Positions 18,190-27,517 are shown, counted from the stretch's first letter. The stretch: 64,000 nt of DNA from Streptomyces sp. SCL15-4 (GCF_033366695.1 NZ_JAOBTQ010000001.1:3348001-3412000), one strand, 5' to 3'. Made by a program: numbers and translations. Notes: generated by a model not told the origin, from the letters alone.

Positions 18190-18519
18190 GTGTCATCCGT
18201 TCGCCGTCCGCTGCTGACCGCCACCGCCGCGGGCACCCTGCTGTGCGCACTGTGGTTCGTCCCGTCCGCGAACGCCTCGCAGAACACCCCGGACAGAGAG
18301 ACGGCGACCACCTCGACGCCGGCGCGGGTCACGCAGGCCGTGCAGGTCAGAGCGGTGTCGGCGCCGGCCGGGAGCACGGACCGGGCGACCGCGGAGGCCG
18401 AACTGGCCGACACCGGCTCGTTCGACACCACCCCGTACGTCGTCGGCGGCAGCCTGCTGCTCGCCGTGGGCGCCGGTTTCGTCGTGTACTCGGTGCGCCG
18501 CGAACGCCTGGGGCTTTAG
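18190..18519 (+). CDS. Small LAXTG sortase-substrate surface protein
   Basis: 109 residues. A signal peptide (about 1-30, ending PSANAS) is followed by a Thr/Ala-rich region of about 45 residues, then LADTG, a hydrophobic helix (YVVGGSLLLAVGAGFVVYSV) and a basic tail RRERLGL: a complete cell-wall sorting signal of the LAXTG kind used by Streptomyces class E sortases. After processing only a short peptide would be linked to peptidoglycan. Start GTG 18190 follows AAGGGGAT. Role unknown; no sortase gene is in the window. Confidence 0.88.
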   Translation: MSSVRRPLLTATAAGTLLCALWFVPSANASQNTPDRETATTSTPARVTQAVQVRAVSAPAGSTDRATAEAELADTGSFDTTPYVVGGSLLLAVGAGFVVYSVRRERLGL

Positions 18520-18803
18520 CTTTCCTTGACGAAATCTTGACGATGGCGGTGACCGGCTTCCGCGGCGGTGTCCCCGGCCGGAGCGAGGCCGGGTCCGCGG
18601 ACGCCGAGCGCGACCCGGTGCTCCAGACGTTCACCGGCATCGCGCCCGGCGCCCCTCGCGGTGTACACCGCGGCCGGCCTCGGCGCGATGACGAGCGAGA
18701 AGCCCTGCGCGGTCTCCCGCCGGTCGCGAAGGCGCGGGCCGCCGGGCCGAGGTGACGGTCCGCCACGGACCGGCGGGGCCCCGGCGCGGGGCCCCGCCCT
18801 CGT
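18520..18803 (+). other. Possible frame-disrupted small ORF
   Basis: From ATG 18543 the frame has very strong third-position GC for about 36 codons, then the bias jumps to the +1 frame near 18650 (segment PLAVYTAAGLGAMTSE) and returns to the first frame near 18690, ending at 18755. This looks like a short gene carrying compensating indels, or chance. No product is recognised. Confidence 0.25.
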
Positions 18804-20348
18804 TCACCGGAGCGGGCCGGTGACCTCCTCCACGGCCGCCACCAGCTTCCCGCCGCGCACGAAGGCGTCGGCGGCGGCCAGGTCGGGCGCCAGGAACCGG
18901 TCCGGGCCCGGGCCCTGGACGCCGGCGGCGCGCACGGCGTCGAGGACGGCCCGCGTGGCGGGCGCCGGGGTGAGGCCCTCGCGCAGCTCGACGGCGCGGG
19001 TGGCCGCGTACAGCTCGACGGCGATGACCCGGGTGAGGTTGTCCACGGCGGTGCGCAGCTTGCGCGCGGCCGACCAGCCCATGGAGACGTGGTCCTCCTG
19101 CATGGCGGAGGACGGGATGGAGTCCGCGGAGGCCGGTACGGCGAGCCGCTTCAGCTCGCCGACCAGCGCGGCCTGGGTGTACTGGGCGATCATCAGCCCG
19201 GAGTCCACACCGGCGTCGTCGGCGAGGAACGGCGGCAGGCCGTGGCTGCGGTTCTTGTCCAGCAGCCGGTCGGTGCGGCGCTCGGCGATGGAGCCGAGGT
19301 CGGCGGCGGCGATGGCGAGGAAGTCCAGTACGTAGGCCACGGGCGCGCCGTGGAAGTTGCCGTTGGACTCCACCCTTCCGTCGGGCAGGACGACGGGGTT
19401 GTCCACGGCGGAGGCCAGCTCCCGCTCGGCGACCAGGCGGGCGTGCGCGAGCGTGTCGCGTCCGGCGCCGGCGACCTGCGGGGCGCAGCGCACGGAGTAG
19501 GCGTCCTGGACGCGCGGGGCGTCGTCCTGGTGGTGTCCGGTGAGCCCCGAACCCTTCAGCACGGCGAGCATGTTGGCGGCGCTGGCGGCCTGCCCCGGGT
19601 GCGGGCGGATGGCGTGCAGCTCGGGTGCGAGCACCTTGTCGCTGCCGAGCAGGGCCTCCAGGGTGAGGGCGGCGGTGACGTCGGCGGACTTGTAGAGGGT
19701 GTCCAGGTCGGCGAGGGCCATGACCAGCATGCCGAGCATGCCGTCGGTGCCGTTGAGCAGGGCGAGGCCCTCCTTCTCGCGCAGCTCGACGGGCCGGATC
19801 CCGTGCTCGTCGAGCAGCTCGCCGGCGGGCCGGACACGTCCGTCGGGGCCTTCCGCCTCGCCTTCGCCCATGAGGGTGAGGGCGCAGTGGGACAGCGGGG
19901 CCAGATCGCCGGAGCAGCCGAGGGAGCCGTACTCGTGCACGACCGGCGTGATCCCGGCGTTCAGCACGTCGGCCATGGTCTGCGCGACCTCGGGCCGCAC
20001 TCCGGTGTGGCCCGAGCAGACGGTCTTGAGCCGCAGGAACATCAGGGCCCGTACGACCTCGCGCTCCACCCGGGGACCCATGCCGGCGGCGTGCGAGCGG
20101 ACGATGTTGCGCTGCAGCTGGGCGCGCAGCTCCGGGCTGATGTGCCGGGTCGCCAGGGCGCCGAAGCCGGTGGAGACGCCGTAGACCGGGTCGGGCTTGG
20201 CCGCCAGCGCGTCCACGATCTCCCGGGCCGCCGCGAGGGCCGCCACCGCCTCCGCCGACAGCTCGATGCGGGCACCGCCGCGCGCCACGGCGAGAACGTC
20301 GGACGCCGTGACCCCGGACGTCCCCACCACCACAGTGTGCATATCCAT
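18804..20348 (-). CDS. hutH: Histidine ammonia-lyase
   Basis: Deaminates L-histidine to trans-urocanate, the first step of histidine use. 514 residues, the usual length for Streptomyces HAL. The MIO-forming loop reads GSLGCSGDLAPLSH (residues about 145-147 are Cys-Ser-Gly rather than the common Ala-Ser-Gly). The active-site Tyr lies in PVYGVSTGFGAL, and SSAMQEDHVSMG and GNFHGAP are further family signatures. No other hut gene is adjacent. ATG 20348 (MDMHTVV) is preferred to the more distal ATG at 20384. Confidence 0.96.
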   Translation of the reverse strand: MDMHTVVVGTSGVTASDVLAVARGGARIELSAEAVAALAAAREIVDALAAKPDPVYGVSTGFGALATRHISPELRAQLQRNIVRSHAAGMGPRVEREVVRALMFLRLKTVCSGHTGVRPEVAQTMADVLNAGITPVVHEYGSLGCSGDLAPLSHCALTLMGEGEAEGPDGRVRPAGELLDEHGIRPVELREKEGLALLNGTDGMLGMLVMALADLDTLYKSADVTAALTLEALLGSDKVLAPELHAIRPHPGQAASAANMLAVLKGSGLTGHHQDDAPRVQDAYSVRCAPQVAGAGRDTLAHARLVAERELASAVDNPVVLPDGRVESNGNFHGAPVAYVLDFLAIAAADLGSIAERRTDRLLDKNRSHGLPPFLADDAGVDSGLMIAQYTQAALVGELKRLAVPASADSIPSSAMQEDHVSMGWSAARKLRTAVDNLTRVIAVELYAATRAVELREGLTPAPATRAVLDAVRAAGVQGPGPDRFLAPDLAAADAFVRGGKLVAAVEEVTGPLR

Positions 20349-20430
20349 ATTCAGGAGCCTACGCATTGAATGCGGCGGTGTCACTAGTGGACACCGGAGG
20401 CACCCCTTACCGCACGGTGTGGGCTTCGCC

Positions 20431-21573
20431 TCACGGCAGGCGCCCGCGGAACCGGCGCCGCTCGGCGCGCGGAGGCGGCGGCTCGTCGGCCAGCCGGACC
20501 ACCGGGTCGCCCGGCCCCTCCCGCCCGGCCACCACCGGCCGGTCCAGGCGCAGCGCCTTCGCCCGGTACTGGGCGGCGTCCGCGAGCCGGAACAGCCGCC
20601 GGGCGTCGCGCACCTCGCCGATCGCCTCCTCGGTCGAGGCGACCCCGCACGCGACCCCCTCCCCCGGCTCCAGCTCCCCGGCCCTGCGGCACAGCTCGTC
20701 CGCCGCCTTCACCACGTCGTCGGCGGGCGGCCCGACCGCGACCAGGCAGAACTCGTCCCCGCCGAGCCGCGCGACCAGCGCGCCCGGCACCATCGCGCCG
20801 CACAGCGACAGCACCGAGCCGAAGCGCTCCAGGAGCCGGTCGCCGACGGCGTGCCCGAGGGTGTCGTTGACCCGCTTGAGCCCGTTGAGGTCGCAGACGA
20901 CGAGGCTGACCACCGCGCCCTCCGCGCGGTGCCGCTCGACGGCCTCCTCCAGGCACACGTCCACGGCCCGCCGGTTGGCGAGGCCGGTGAGGGCGTCGGT
21001 GTAGGCGAGCCGGCGGGCCTCCTCCAGCCGCTCGGTCTGCGCGATGCCCGCGGCGACGACGGCGGCGAGCACGGTGGCGAAGTCGGAGTCGGCCCGCGCG
21101 AACACCGGGGCGCCGGGCGGGCGGGCCACGTACAGCTCGCCCCAGGCCCGGCCGTGCAGCACGACGGGGGCGACGACACAGCACCCGCGTCCCCGGCGCC
21201 GCAGGGCGGCGACCCGCTGGTGGAAGTAGCCCGGGGTTCCGGCGGCCGAGCCGTCGGCGGTCTCCACCCAGGCGTTGGGCCCTCCGCCGCCGGCCCACCG
21301 CTCGTGCAGGAACTCGGTGATCTCCGGGAACTGGTGCACCGGGTAGGTCTCGGCCTCCGGGAACTCCTCCTCGTCCGCGGCCCTGTCCCCCACGTTCGCG
21401 AGGACCCGGAGCCGGCCCAGCTCCCGCTCCCACACCGACAGCGCGGCGAAGCCGCCGTCCAGCGCGTGGCAGGCGCCGAGGGCGGCGGCCTGCCAGCACT
21501 CGCGCGGGGTGTGCGCCGCCGCCATGCCCTGAGCCAGCGCCACGACCGCGGCGAGCCGCTTGTCCTCAGCCAT
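20431..21573 (-). CDS. cdgE: GAF-GGDEF diguanylate cyclase
   Basis: 380 residues: an N-terminal GAF-like sensory domain (about 8-175, with Cys and Trp rich patches) and a GGDEF domain (about 185-345) with an intact LGGDEF at 270-275 and DLNGLKRVNDTLGH for metal/GTP binding, so synthesis of cyclic di-GMP is expected. The RxxD inhibitory site that normally lies five residues before GGDEF is absent. In Streptomyces cyclic di-GMP holds BldD as a repressor of development. The symbol rests on domain order and position beside hutH as I recall it from S. coelicolor; treat it as probable. Confidence 0.85.
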   Translation of the reverse strand: MAEDKRLAAVVALAQGMAAAHTPRECWQAAALGACHALDGGFAALSVWERELGRLRVLANVGDRAADEEEFPEAETYPVHQFPEITEFLHERWAGGGGPNAWVETADGSAAGTPGYFHQRVAALRRRGRGCCVVAPVVLHGRAWGELYVARPPGAPVFARADSDFATVLAAVVAAGIAQTERLEEARRLAYTDALTGLANRRAVDVCLEEAVERHRAEGAVVSLVVCDLNGLKRVNDTLGHAVGDRLLERFGSVLSLCGAMVPGALVARLGGDEFCLVAVGPPADDVVKAADELCRRAGELEPGEGVACGVASTEEAIGEVRDARRLFRLADAAQYRAKALRLDRPVVAGREGPGDPVVRLADEPPPPRAERRRFRGRLP

Positions 21574-21684
21574 TACTCCAGATTAGGGAGTAATGCGGAT
21601 ATAAGGGATGTCTGTGCGGCGATCAGGTGGACAATGACCGGCCCCGCGGCCCGGCACCCTTCCCCGTGCCCCGTCGGCGGACCG

Positions 21685-22479
21685 CTACTCCCCGGGCCAC
21701 TCGGGCTTGCGCTTCTCGTTGAAGGCGGCCACGCCCTCCGCCCGGTCGCCCGAGAAGGCCACCGAGCGCCATGCCGCGTCCTCGACCTCCAGACCGGCCC
21801 GCAGGTCCAGCCCGTGGCCGAGCCGCAGCGCCCGCTTGGCGGCCCGCAGTCCGACCGGCGAGTTCCCGGCGATCCGCGCCCCGAGCGCCAGCGCCTCCTC
21901 GCGGTCCCGGCCCTCCTCCACCAGCCGGTCCACCAGCCCGAGCCGGGCGGCCTCCTCCGCCTCCACCCGCCGGGCCGAGAAGATCAGCTCGGCGGCCCGC
22001 GCGGCCCCGACCCGCCGGGGCAGCAGCTGCGTGCCGCCGCCGCCCGGGATCACGCCCACGGACACCTCCGGCAGCCCCACCACGGCCGTACGGTCCGCCA
22101 CGATCAGGTCGCAGGAGAGCGCCAGTTCGAAACCGCCGCCCAGCGCGAAGCCGTGCACCGCGGCGATCGTCGGCATGGGCAGCTCCAGCACCCCGGTGTA
22201 CGCCGCCCGCGCCACCGGCCGCTGCCGTACCAGGTCGGCGTCGGTGAAGGAGTTCCGCTCCTTCAGGTCCGCCCCGACACAGAACGCCCGTTCGTGCGAC
22301 GAGGTCAGCACGACCACCCGGGCATCTCGGTCACCGGCGAGCGCGGCGCACGCGCCCGCGAGGGAGCGGGCCATCCCGGTGGAGACGGCGTTCATCGCCT
22401 TGGGCCGGTCCAGCACCAGCTCCGCGACCTGCCCGTGCCGCCGCACCAGCACGAACTCCCCGTACCGCTCCTCGCTCAT
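21685..22479 (-). CDS. Enoyl-CoA hydratase/isomerase family protein
   Basis: 264-residue crotonase-fold enzyme: HERAFCVGADLKER forms the first oxyanion segment, HGFALGGGFELALSCDL the second, and PEVSVGVIPGGGGTQLLPRR holds the catalytic Glu region of hydratases. It probably acts on short or medium acyl-CoA. GGAGGG precedes ATG 22479, and a GTTAAC repeat lies just before that. It stands alone, without other beta-oxidation genes. Confidence 0.92.
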   Translation of the reverse strand: MSEERYGEFVLVRRHGQVAELVLDRPKAMNAVSTGMARSLAGACAALAGDRDARVVVLTSSHERAFCVGADLKERNSFTDADLVRQRPVARAAYTGVLELPMPTIAAVHGFALGGGFELALSCDLIVADRTAVVGLPEVSVGVIPGGGGTQLLPRRVGAARAAELIFSARRVEAEEAARLGLVDRLVEEGRDREEALALGARIAGNSPVGLRAAKRALRLGHGLDLRAGLEVEDAAWRSVAFSGDRAEGVAAFNEKRKPEWPGE

Positions 22480-22490
22480 GACACCCTCCG

Positions 22491-22506
22491 GTTAACGCGG
22501 GTTAAC
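22491..22506 (-). promoter_or_regulatory. GTTAAC-N4-GTTAAC element upstream of the enoyl-CoA hydratase
   Basis: Two GTTAAC hexamers (22491-22496 and 22501-22506), each itself a palindrome, are spaced by four bases, making the whole element symmetric. It abuts the Shine-Dalgarno. AT-rich symmetric sequence is rare in this genome; it may be an operator or part of a promoter. Confidence 0.35.
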
Positions 22507-23003
22507 TCACTGTGGGACCGATCATCGCAGCCGTACCCGATCCGGGAAAAGACCCGGGGTCCTACGCCCGTTCGAGTGACGTCCCGGCCGTCTCCCGGCG
22601 CACCGCCCACGGCACCGCGGAGCGCGCGCCGGCCATGGCCCGCGGCGCGGAGGCAACCGTGACACACAGCTGCGCGATCCGTCGGGGACGGGGCGCACGC
22701 GCCGGCGGGCGTCCTCGGTGGGAGCGGTGAGGGCCGGGGGCCGTGGACGGCGGTGCGGTGGGCCGGGTCGCGCCGGACGGCGGTGCAGGGCTCGGTGCCC
22801 GGGGCCCGGCGGCCGGAGCGGTGGGCGGTCCGGTGCGCCGGCGTCCGGGGCCGGGCGCGGCGCGGCCCGCCGGCCCGAGCGCGTCCCGGCACCGGCATCC
22901 ACCGCCACTGCGGCCAGGCCGAGCCCGGCACCGGCTCCCACCGGCATGTGCCCGCTCCTGATCGGCCTGTGCGCGGACGTGCTCGACGGCCCGGCGGGCG
23001 CGG
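22507..23003. other. About 500 bases without a supported gene
   Basis: Both strands are open in several frames, but the translations are Arg/Pro/Gly-rich as expected from chance in GC-rich DNA and no frame keeps coding-like third-position bias along its length. A minus-strand ATG at 22947 has AGGAG seven bases upstream (MPVGAGAGLGLAAVAVDAGA...), which is the best candidate for a missed small gene, but its downstream codon use is poor. Confidence 0.4.
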
Positions 23004-24119
23004 CTAGGAGGACCGGCCCTCACGGCGGTTGAGCAGCCACGGCTCGACCACGCCGAGCCCGCGCACCGGCCGCTGCCACATCGGCTGGAGAGCGAAGCGG
23101 TACGACGGCGGGTCCTCGCCCTCCTTCTCGGCCGCCGCGGCCTCCGCCTCGGAGACGGGCGCCTCGCCGGTACGGATCAGCTCCTCGGCGAAGGCGCTGT
23201 CCACCAGCACGGCATCACGCGGGGCTATCGAGGTCAGCCGGGAGGCCAGGTTCACCGTCGTACCGAACACATCACCCATCCGGGTGGTCACCGTGCCGAA
23301 GGCCATGCCGACCCGCAGCTCGGGCATCGTCTCGTCGTTCGCCAGCGTCTCCACCAGGCGCAGCGCGATGTCCGCGGCGATCCCGGCGTCGTCCGCCGCG
23401 TACAGCACCTCGTCGCCGAGGGTCTTGATCAGCCGGCCGCCGCGCGCGGCCACCAGGTCGGCGGCGGTGGTCTCGAAGGCCTCCACCAGCTCGCCCAGCT
23501 CCTCTTCCTCCATCCGGCGGGTGAGCCGGGTGAAACCGACGAGGTCGGCGAAGCCGACGGCGAGCCGCCGGTCGACCATCTCCTCGTCGTCGGCGGCCTG
23601 CACGACCCGGCCCGTCGCGGCGGCGAGCTGCCGCCGCCAGACGTAGACCAGGAACTCCTCCAGCTCCGGCAGCAACAACTCGACCAGCGGGTACGTCACC
23701 TCGGTGCGGGTCATGCCGGGCTCCGGAGGCTCGGTCAGCCCCTCCAGGAACGAGTCGATCTGCCACTCGGCCAGCCGGGCGGTGGTCTGCCCCGTGGACC
23801 GGGCCACCTGCACCGCCATCGCCTCGCTGAGCAGCCCGGCCTCCACCAGACCGGCGAGCCGCCGCAGGGCCAGGACGTCGGCCTCGGTGAGCGCCTTCGC
23901 CTGCCCTATGTCCGCGAACCCCATGGCCCGCCAGAACCGGGACGCCAGCTCCATGGAGACACCGGCGCTCCGGGCCGCCTGGAACGGGGTGTAGCGGCGC
24001 TCGGCACCCAGGATGAGCTGTTCGAGCCGCAGGGCCAGCGGGTCCTCGCCGTTGTCGGGGGCGTGGGGATCCACCCGGCCGTCCCCGCCAGCGCCGGAGC
24101 CCGTGTCGTCGACGGTCAC
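23004..24119 (-). CDS. cya: Class III adenylate cyclase
   Basis: 371 residues making cAMP from ATP. After an N-terminal region with a helical, MerR-like segment (about 30-95: ERRYTPFQAARSAGVSMELA) and a short linker comes the class III catalytic domain: metal-binding Asp about 192 in FADLVGFTRLTRR, second Asp about 236 in KTLGDEVLYAA, and the transition-state Asn/Arg in TVNLASRLTSI. No transmembrane segment is present, so it is a soluble cyclase. Streptomyces cya affects germination and aerial growth. Confidence 0.92.
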   Translation of the reverse strand: MTVDDTGSGAGGDGRVDPHAPDNGEDPLALRLEQLILGAERRYTPFQAARSAGVSMELASRFWRAMGFADIGQAKALTEADVLALRRLAGLVEAGLLSEAMAVQVARSTGQTTARLAEWQIDSFLEGLTEPPEPGMTRTEVTYPLVELLLPELEEFLVYVWRRQLAAATGRVVQAADDEEMVDRRLAVGFADLVGFTRLTRRMEEEELGELVEAFETTAADLVAARGGRLIKTLGDEVLYAADDAGIAADIALRLVETLANDETMPELRVGMAFGTVTTRMGDVFGTTVNLASRLTSIAPRDAVLVDSAFAEELIRTGEAPVSEAEAAAAEKEGEDPPSYRFALQPMWQRPVRGLGVVEPWLLNRREGRSS

Positions 24120-24621
24120 GCCTGCTGCCCTTCCGATCTGCCACGGTCAGGTTTCGACCGGCCTCAACTCTACGGCAGGTGTGCGCCAGCTCACTCCGTC
24201 GGGTTGAGCCGACGGGCCCCTTCCCGGCACCGGGAACACCAGCCGGCACCAGCGCCTCGGCCGCGGGTGGCGGCGCCGCCGAGGCCCTTCCGTCTTAACG
24301 GAACGCGCCGGTGAGTGCCCGTCCGCGGCGGCTGGCGCGGCGGCACGAGAACCTCTACGGCCAACCGATTCCGCGCCGTTCCGAGCACGGACACCTCCGG
24401 CGCGGGCCTCCGGCGTGACGCGCACCCCCACATCCCCGCACAGGCACCGCAGGCATCCCGCCCATGCCCCGCACCGGGACACCACGGGACACCGAGACGA
24501 ACCCCGAACGCGCACCGCACCCCGCACAGCCGCCGCAGGCACCCGCCACGCCCTGCACCCCGGCACCACACCGGACCGGACCACACCGCACCCGAAGACC
24601 CCGGCCGAGCCCCCGGAAGGG
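24120..24621. other. About 500 bases without a supported gene
   Basis: The stretch between cya and the biotin ligase gene is C-rich on the plus strand around 24410-24620 with degenerate CACCGG/CCGCAC-type low-complexity sequence. Open frames exist on both strands but are His/Arg/Pro-rich or Cys/Gly-rich shadows. Nothing functional is identified. Confidence 0.45.
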
Positions 24622-25482
24622 TCACGCCGGCCGCAGATGGACGATGTCGCCCGCCCCCACCGGCTGCTGGACCCCTTCCTCCGTGGCGATGACCAGCCGT
24701 CCGTCACCGTCCAGCGCCACGGCCTCCCCCACCACCGACCGGTCGCCGGGCAGCTCGGCCCGGACCTCCCGCCCGAGCGTGGCGCACCCCGCCGTGTACG
24801 TCTCCTGCAACCCGCACTCCGCGGGATCGCCGCCCGCCGCCCGCCAGCGCCCGTACCAGTCCTCCAGCGCCCGCAGCACCGCCCGCAGCAACGGGTCCCG
24901 GTCCGTCCCCGCCGCCCCGGCCAGCGCCAGCGACCCCGCCTGCGGAACCGGCAGCTCCTCCGCCCGCAGGCTGACGTTGATGCCGACGCCGATGACGACA
25001 CCGTCGTCACCGGCCCGCTCCGCGAGGATGCCCCCGGCCTTCCGCTCCTGACCGCCGACGGTCACCAGCAGGTCGTTCGGCCACTTCAGCGCCGTGTCCA
25101 CGCCCGCCGCCCGCGCCAGCCCGGTCGCCACCGCGACCCCGGTCAGCAGCGGCAGCCAGCCCCACCGTTCCACCGGCACCTCACGGGGCCTGAGCAGGAC
25201 GGAGAAGAACAGCCCGGACCGCGGCGGCGCGCTCCACCGCCGGTCCAGCCTGCCCCGGGCCGCCGTCTGCTCCTCCGCGACCAGCACCACCCCCTCCTCG
25301 GCCTTGCCGGCGGCGGCCCGCGCCACGAGGTCGGAGTTGGTGGAACCGGTCTGCCGTACCACCTCGATGTCGCGGTACAGCCCCCCTTCCCGGACCAGCC
25401 CGCGCCGCAGTGCCGCGGCGTTCAGGGGCGGGCGGTCGAGGTCGGACCAGCGGCTGTCGTCTGATGGATTCTGCGGCGTCAT
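24622..25482 (-). CDS. birA: Biotin--[acetyl-CoA-carboxylase] ligase
   Basis: 286 residues. Activates biotin as biotinyl-AMP and attaches it to the lysine of biotin carboxyl carrier domains, here presumably that of AccA2 encoded nearby. Motifs: QTGSTNSDLVARA, AEEQTAARGRLDRRWS (adenylate loop), LKWPNDLLV, KAGGILAE and a C-terminal SH3-like lobe (VVGEAVALDGDGRLVIATEE). There is no N-terminal HTH, so it is a group I ligase without repressor function. Divergent from pccB by 110 bp. Confidence 0.94.
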   Translation of the reverse strand: MTPQNPSDDSRWSDLDRPPLNAAALRRGLVREGGLYRDIEVVRQTGSTNSDLVARAAAGKAEEGVVLVAEEQTAARGRLDRRWSAPPRSGLFFSVLLRPREVPVERWGWLPLLTGVAVATGLARAAGVDTALKWPNDLLVTVGGQERKAGGILAERAGDDGVVIGVGINVSLRAEELPVPQAGSLALAGAAGTDRDPLLRAVLRALEDWYGRWRAAGGDPAECGLQETYTAGCATLGREVRAELPGDRSVVGEAVALDGDGRLVIATEEGVQQPVGAGDIVHLRPA

Positions 25483-25536
25483 GCAAGCCACCCTAGGTGT
25501 GGTAAACGACGCACTGCCGATCGGTAGCCCCACCAC

Positions 25537-25553
25537 TACTCTACGAACGAGTA
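25537..25553 (+). promoter_or_regulatory. TACTC-N7-GAGTA inverted repeat in the birA-pccB promoter region
   Basis: Small 5-bp arms with a 7-bp spacer, about 40 bp upstream of the pccB start. It could be a regulator site or a chance symmetry; no known motif was matched. Confidence 0.25.
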
Positions 25554-25592
25554 ACCGTCCCCCCTTTTGAGCAGGCAGGGAGCCGCATCCCG

Positions 25593-27194
25593 ATGTCCGA
25601 GCCGGAAGAGCGTCACGAGATCCAAGGGATCGACATTCACACGACCGCGGGGAAGCTCGCGGATCTCCAGCGGCGCATCCACGAGGCGACGCACGCCGGT
25701 TCGGAACGCGCCGTCGAGAAGCAGCACGCCAAGGGCAAGCTGACGGCCCGTGAGCGGATCGAACTGCTGCTGGACGAGGGCTCGTTCGTCGAGCTGGACG
25801 AGTTCGCCCGGCACCGCTCCACGAACTTCGGCCTGGACCGCAACCGTCCCTACGGCGACGGTGTGGTCACCGGCTACGGCACCGTCGACGGCCGCCCGGT
25901 CGCCGTCTTCTCCCAGGACTTCACCGTCTTCGGCGGCGCCCTCGGCGAGGTCTACGGCCAGAAGATCGTCAAGGTCATGGACTTCGCGCTGAAGACCGGC
26001 TGCCCCGTCATCGGCATCAACGACTCCGGCGGCGCCCGCATCCAGGAAGGCGTCGCCTCCCTCGGCGCGTACGGCGAGATCTTCCGCCGCAACACGCACG
26101 CCTCCGGTGTCATCCCGCAGATCAGCCTGGTCGTCGGCCCGTGCGCCGGCGGCGCGGTCTACTCCCCGGCCATCACCGACTTCACCGTCATGGTCGACCA
26201 GACCTCGCACATGTTCATCACCGGCCCGGACGTCATCAAGACCGTCACCGGCGAGGACGTCGGCTTCGAGGAACTGGGCGGCGCCCGCACCCACAACACC
26301 GCCTCCGGCGTGGCCCACCACATGGCCGGCGACGAGAAGGACGCCATCGAGTACGTCAAGCAGCTGCTGTCGTACCTGCCGTCCAACAACCTCTCCGAGG
26401 CGCCGGCCTATCCGGAGGAGGCGGACCTCGCCGTCACCGACGAGGACCGCGAGCTGGACACGCTCGTCCCCGACAGCGCCAACCAGCCCTACGACATGCA
26501 CACGGTGATCGAGCACGTCCTGGACGACGCCGAGTTCTTCGAGACCCAGGCCCTGTTCGCGCCGAACATCCTCACCGGCTTCGGCCGCGTCGAGGGCCGC
26601 CCGGTCGGGGTGGTCGCCAACCAGCCGATGCAGTTCGCCGGCTGCCTGGACATCACCGCCTCCGAGAAGGCCGCCCGCTTCGTGCGCACCTGCGACGCCT
26701 TCAACATCCCGGTGCTGACCTTCGTGGACGTGCCCGGCTTCCTGCCGGGCGTCGGCCAGGAGCACGAGGGCATCATCCGGCGCGGCGCCAAGCTGATCTA
26801 CGCCTACGCCGAGGCCACCGTCCCCCTCATCACCGTCATCACCCGCAAGGCATTCGGCGGCGCCTACGACGTCATGGGCTCCAAGCACCTGGGCGCCGAT
26901 CTCAACCTGGCCTGGCCCACCGCCCAGATCGCCGTCATGGGCGCCCAGGGCGCGGTCAACATCCTGCACCGCCGCACCATCGCCGAGGCGGACGACGCCG
27001 AGGCCACCCGCGCCCGCCTGATCCAGGAGTACGAGGACACGCTCCTCAACCCCTATGTCGCGGCCGAACGCGGCTACGTCGACGCCGTGATCATGCCCTC
27101 CGACACCCGCGCGCACATCGTCCGCGGCCTGCGTCAACTGCGCACCAAGCGGGAATCCCTCCCTCCGAAGAAGCACGGCAACATCCCCCTGTAG
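25593..27194 (+). CDS. pccB: Acyl-CoA (propionyl-CoA) carboxylase carboxyltransferase beta subunit
   Basis: 533 residues; transfers carboxyl from carboxybiotin to propionyl-CoA (and related acyl-CoA) giving methylmalonyl-CoA, an extender unit for polyketides. The crotonase-like N- and C-halves are complete: [46 protein letters not shown] and [21 protein letters not shown]. It works as a hexamer with the biotinylated alpha chain AccA2 and the epsilon peptide encoded next. Starts at ATG 25593 after GGCAGGGAG. Confidence 0.96.
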   Translation: MSEPEERHEIQGIDIHTTAGKLADLQRRIHEATHAGSERAVEKQHAKGKLTARERIELLLDEGSFVELDEFARHRSTNFGLDRNRPYGDGVVTGYGTVDGRPVAVFSQDFTVFGGALGEVYGQKIVKVMDFALKTGCPVIGINDSGGARIQEGVASLGAYGEIFRRNTHASGVIPQISLVVGPCAGGAVYSPAITDFTVMVDQTSHMFITGPDVIKTVTGEDVGFEELGGARTHNTASGVAHHMAGDEKDAIEYVKQLLSYLPSNNLSEAPAYPEEADLAVTDEDRELDTLVPDSANQPYDMHTVIEHVLDDAEFFETQALFAPNILTGFGRVEGRPVGVVANQPMQFAGCLDITASEKAARFVRTCDAFNIPVLTFVDVPGFLPGVGQEHEGIIRRGAKLIYAYAEATVPLITVITRKAFGGAYDVMGSKHLGADLNLAWPTAQIAVMGAQGAVNILHRRTIAEADDAEATRARLIQEYEDTLLNPYVAAERGYVDAVIMPSDTRAHIVRGLRQLRTKRESLPPKKHGNIPL

Positions 27195-27218
27195 GCCCCG
27201 CCGACCCCGGGAGCGGTC

Positions 27219-27434
27219 ATGAACATCAAGGTCGTACGAGGCAACCCGACCCCGGAGGAGCTGGCCGCCGCCCTGGCGGTGGTCCGCGCCCGCGCCGCGG
27301 CGGCGGCCACCGCGCCGTCCGGCGCGCGGGGCCCGAGGGACGCGTGGTCCGATCCGGCCCGCCTCGCGTCCCGGCACGTCCCGGCGCCGGGACCGGCGTC
27401 GTGGACGCGGACCTACTGGCCGGGCCAGGGCTGA
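27219..27434 (+). CDS. pccE: Acyl-CoA carboxylase epsilon subunit
   Basis: 71 residues, starting MNIKVVRGNPTPEELAAALA and ending with a WTRTYWPGQG-type tail, typical of the small epsilon chains that stimulate actinobacterial acyl-CoA carboxylases. It begins 24 bases after pccB and is surely in the same operon. Confidence 0.93.
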   Translation: MNIKVVRGNPTPEELAAALAVVRARAAAAATAPSGARGPRDAWSDPARLASRHVPAPGPASWTRTYWPGQG

Positions 27435-27517
27435 CCGGACGGCGGCGGGAGCCCCGGGTGCCGATTTGAGTACGCCTACTCAGGCACCGGCACCCGGGCC
27501 GGCCGCACGCTGGGAGC

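Noticed and set aside
22718..23032. Plus-strand open frame in the gap between the enoyl-CoA hydratase and cya genes
   Set aside because: Translation is Arg/Gly/Pro-rich, bias is inconsistent and it overlaps the cya stop; a GC-rich shadow.
24415..25464. Long plus-strand open frame across the biotin ligase gene
   Set aside because: Antisense shadow of birA extended into low-complexity DNA; His/Arg/Pro-rich product.
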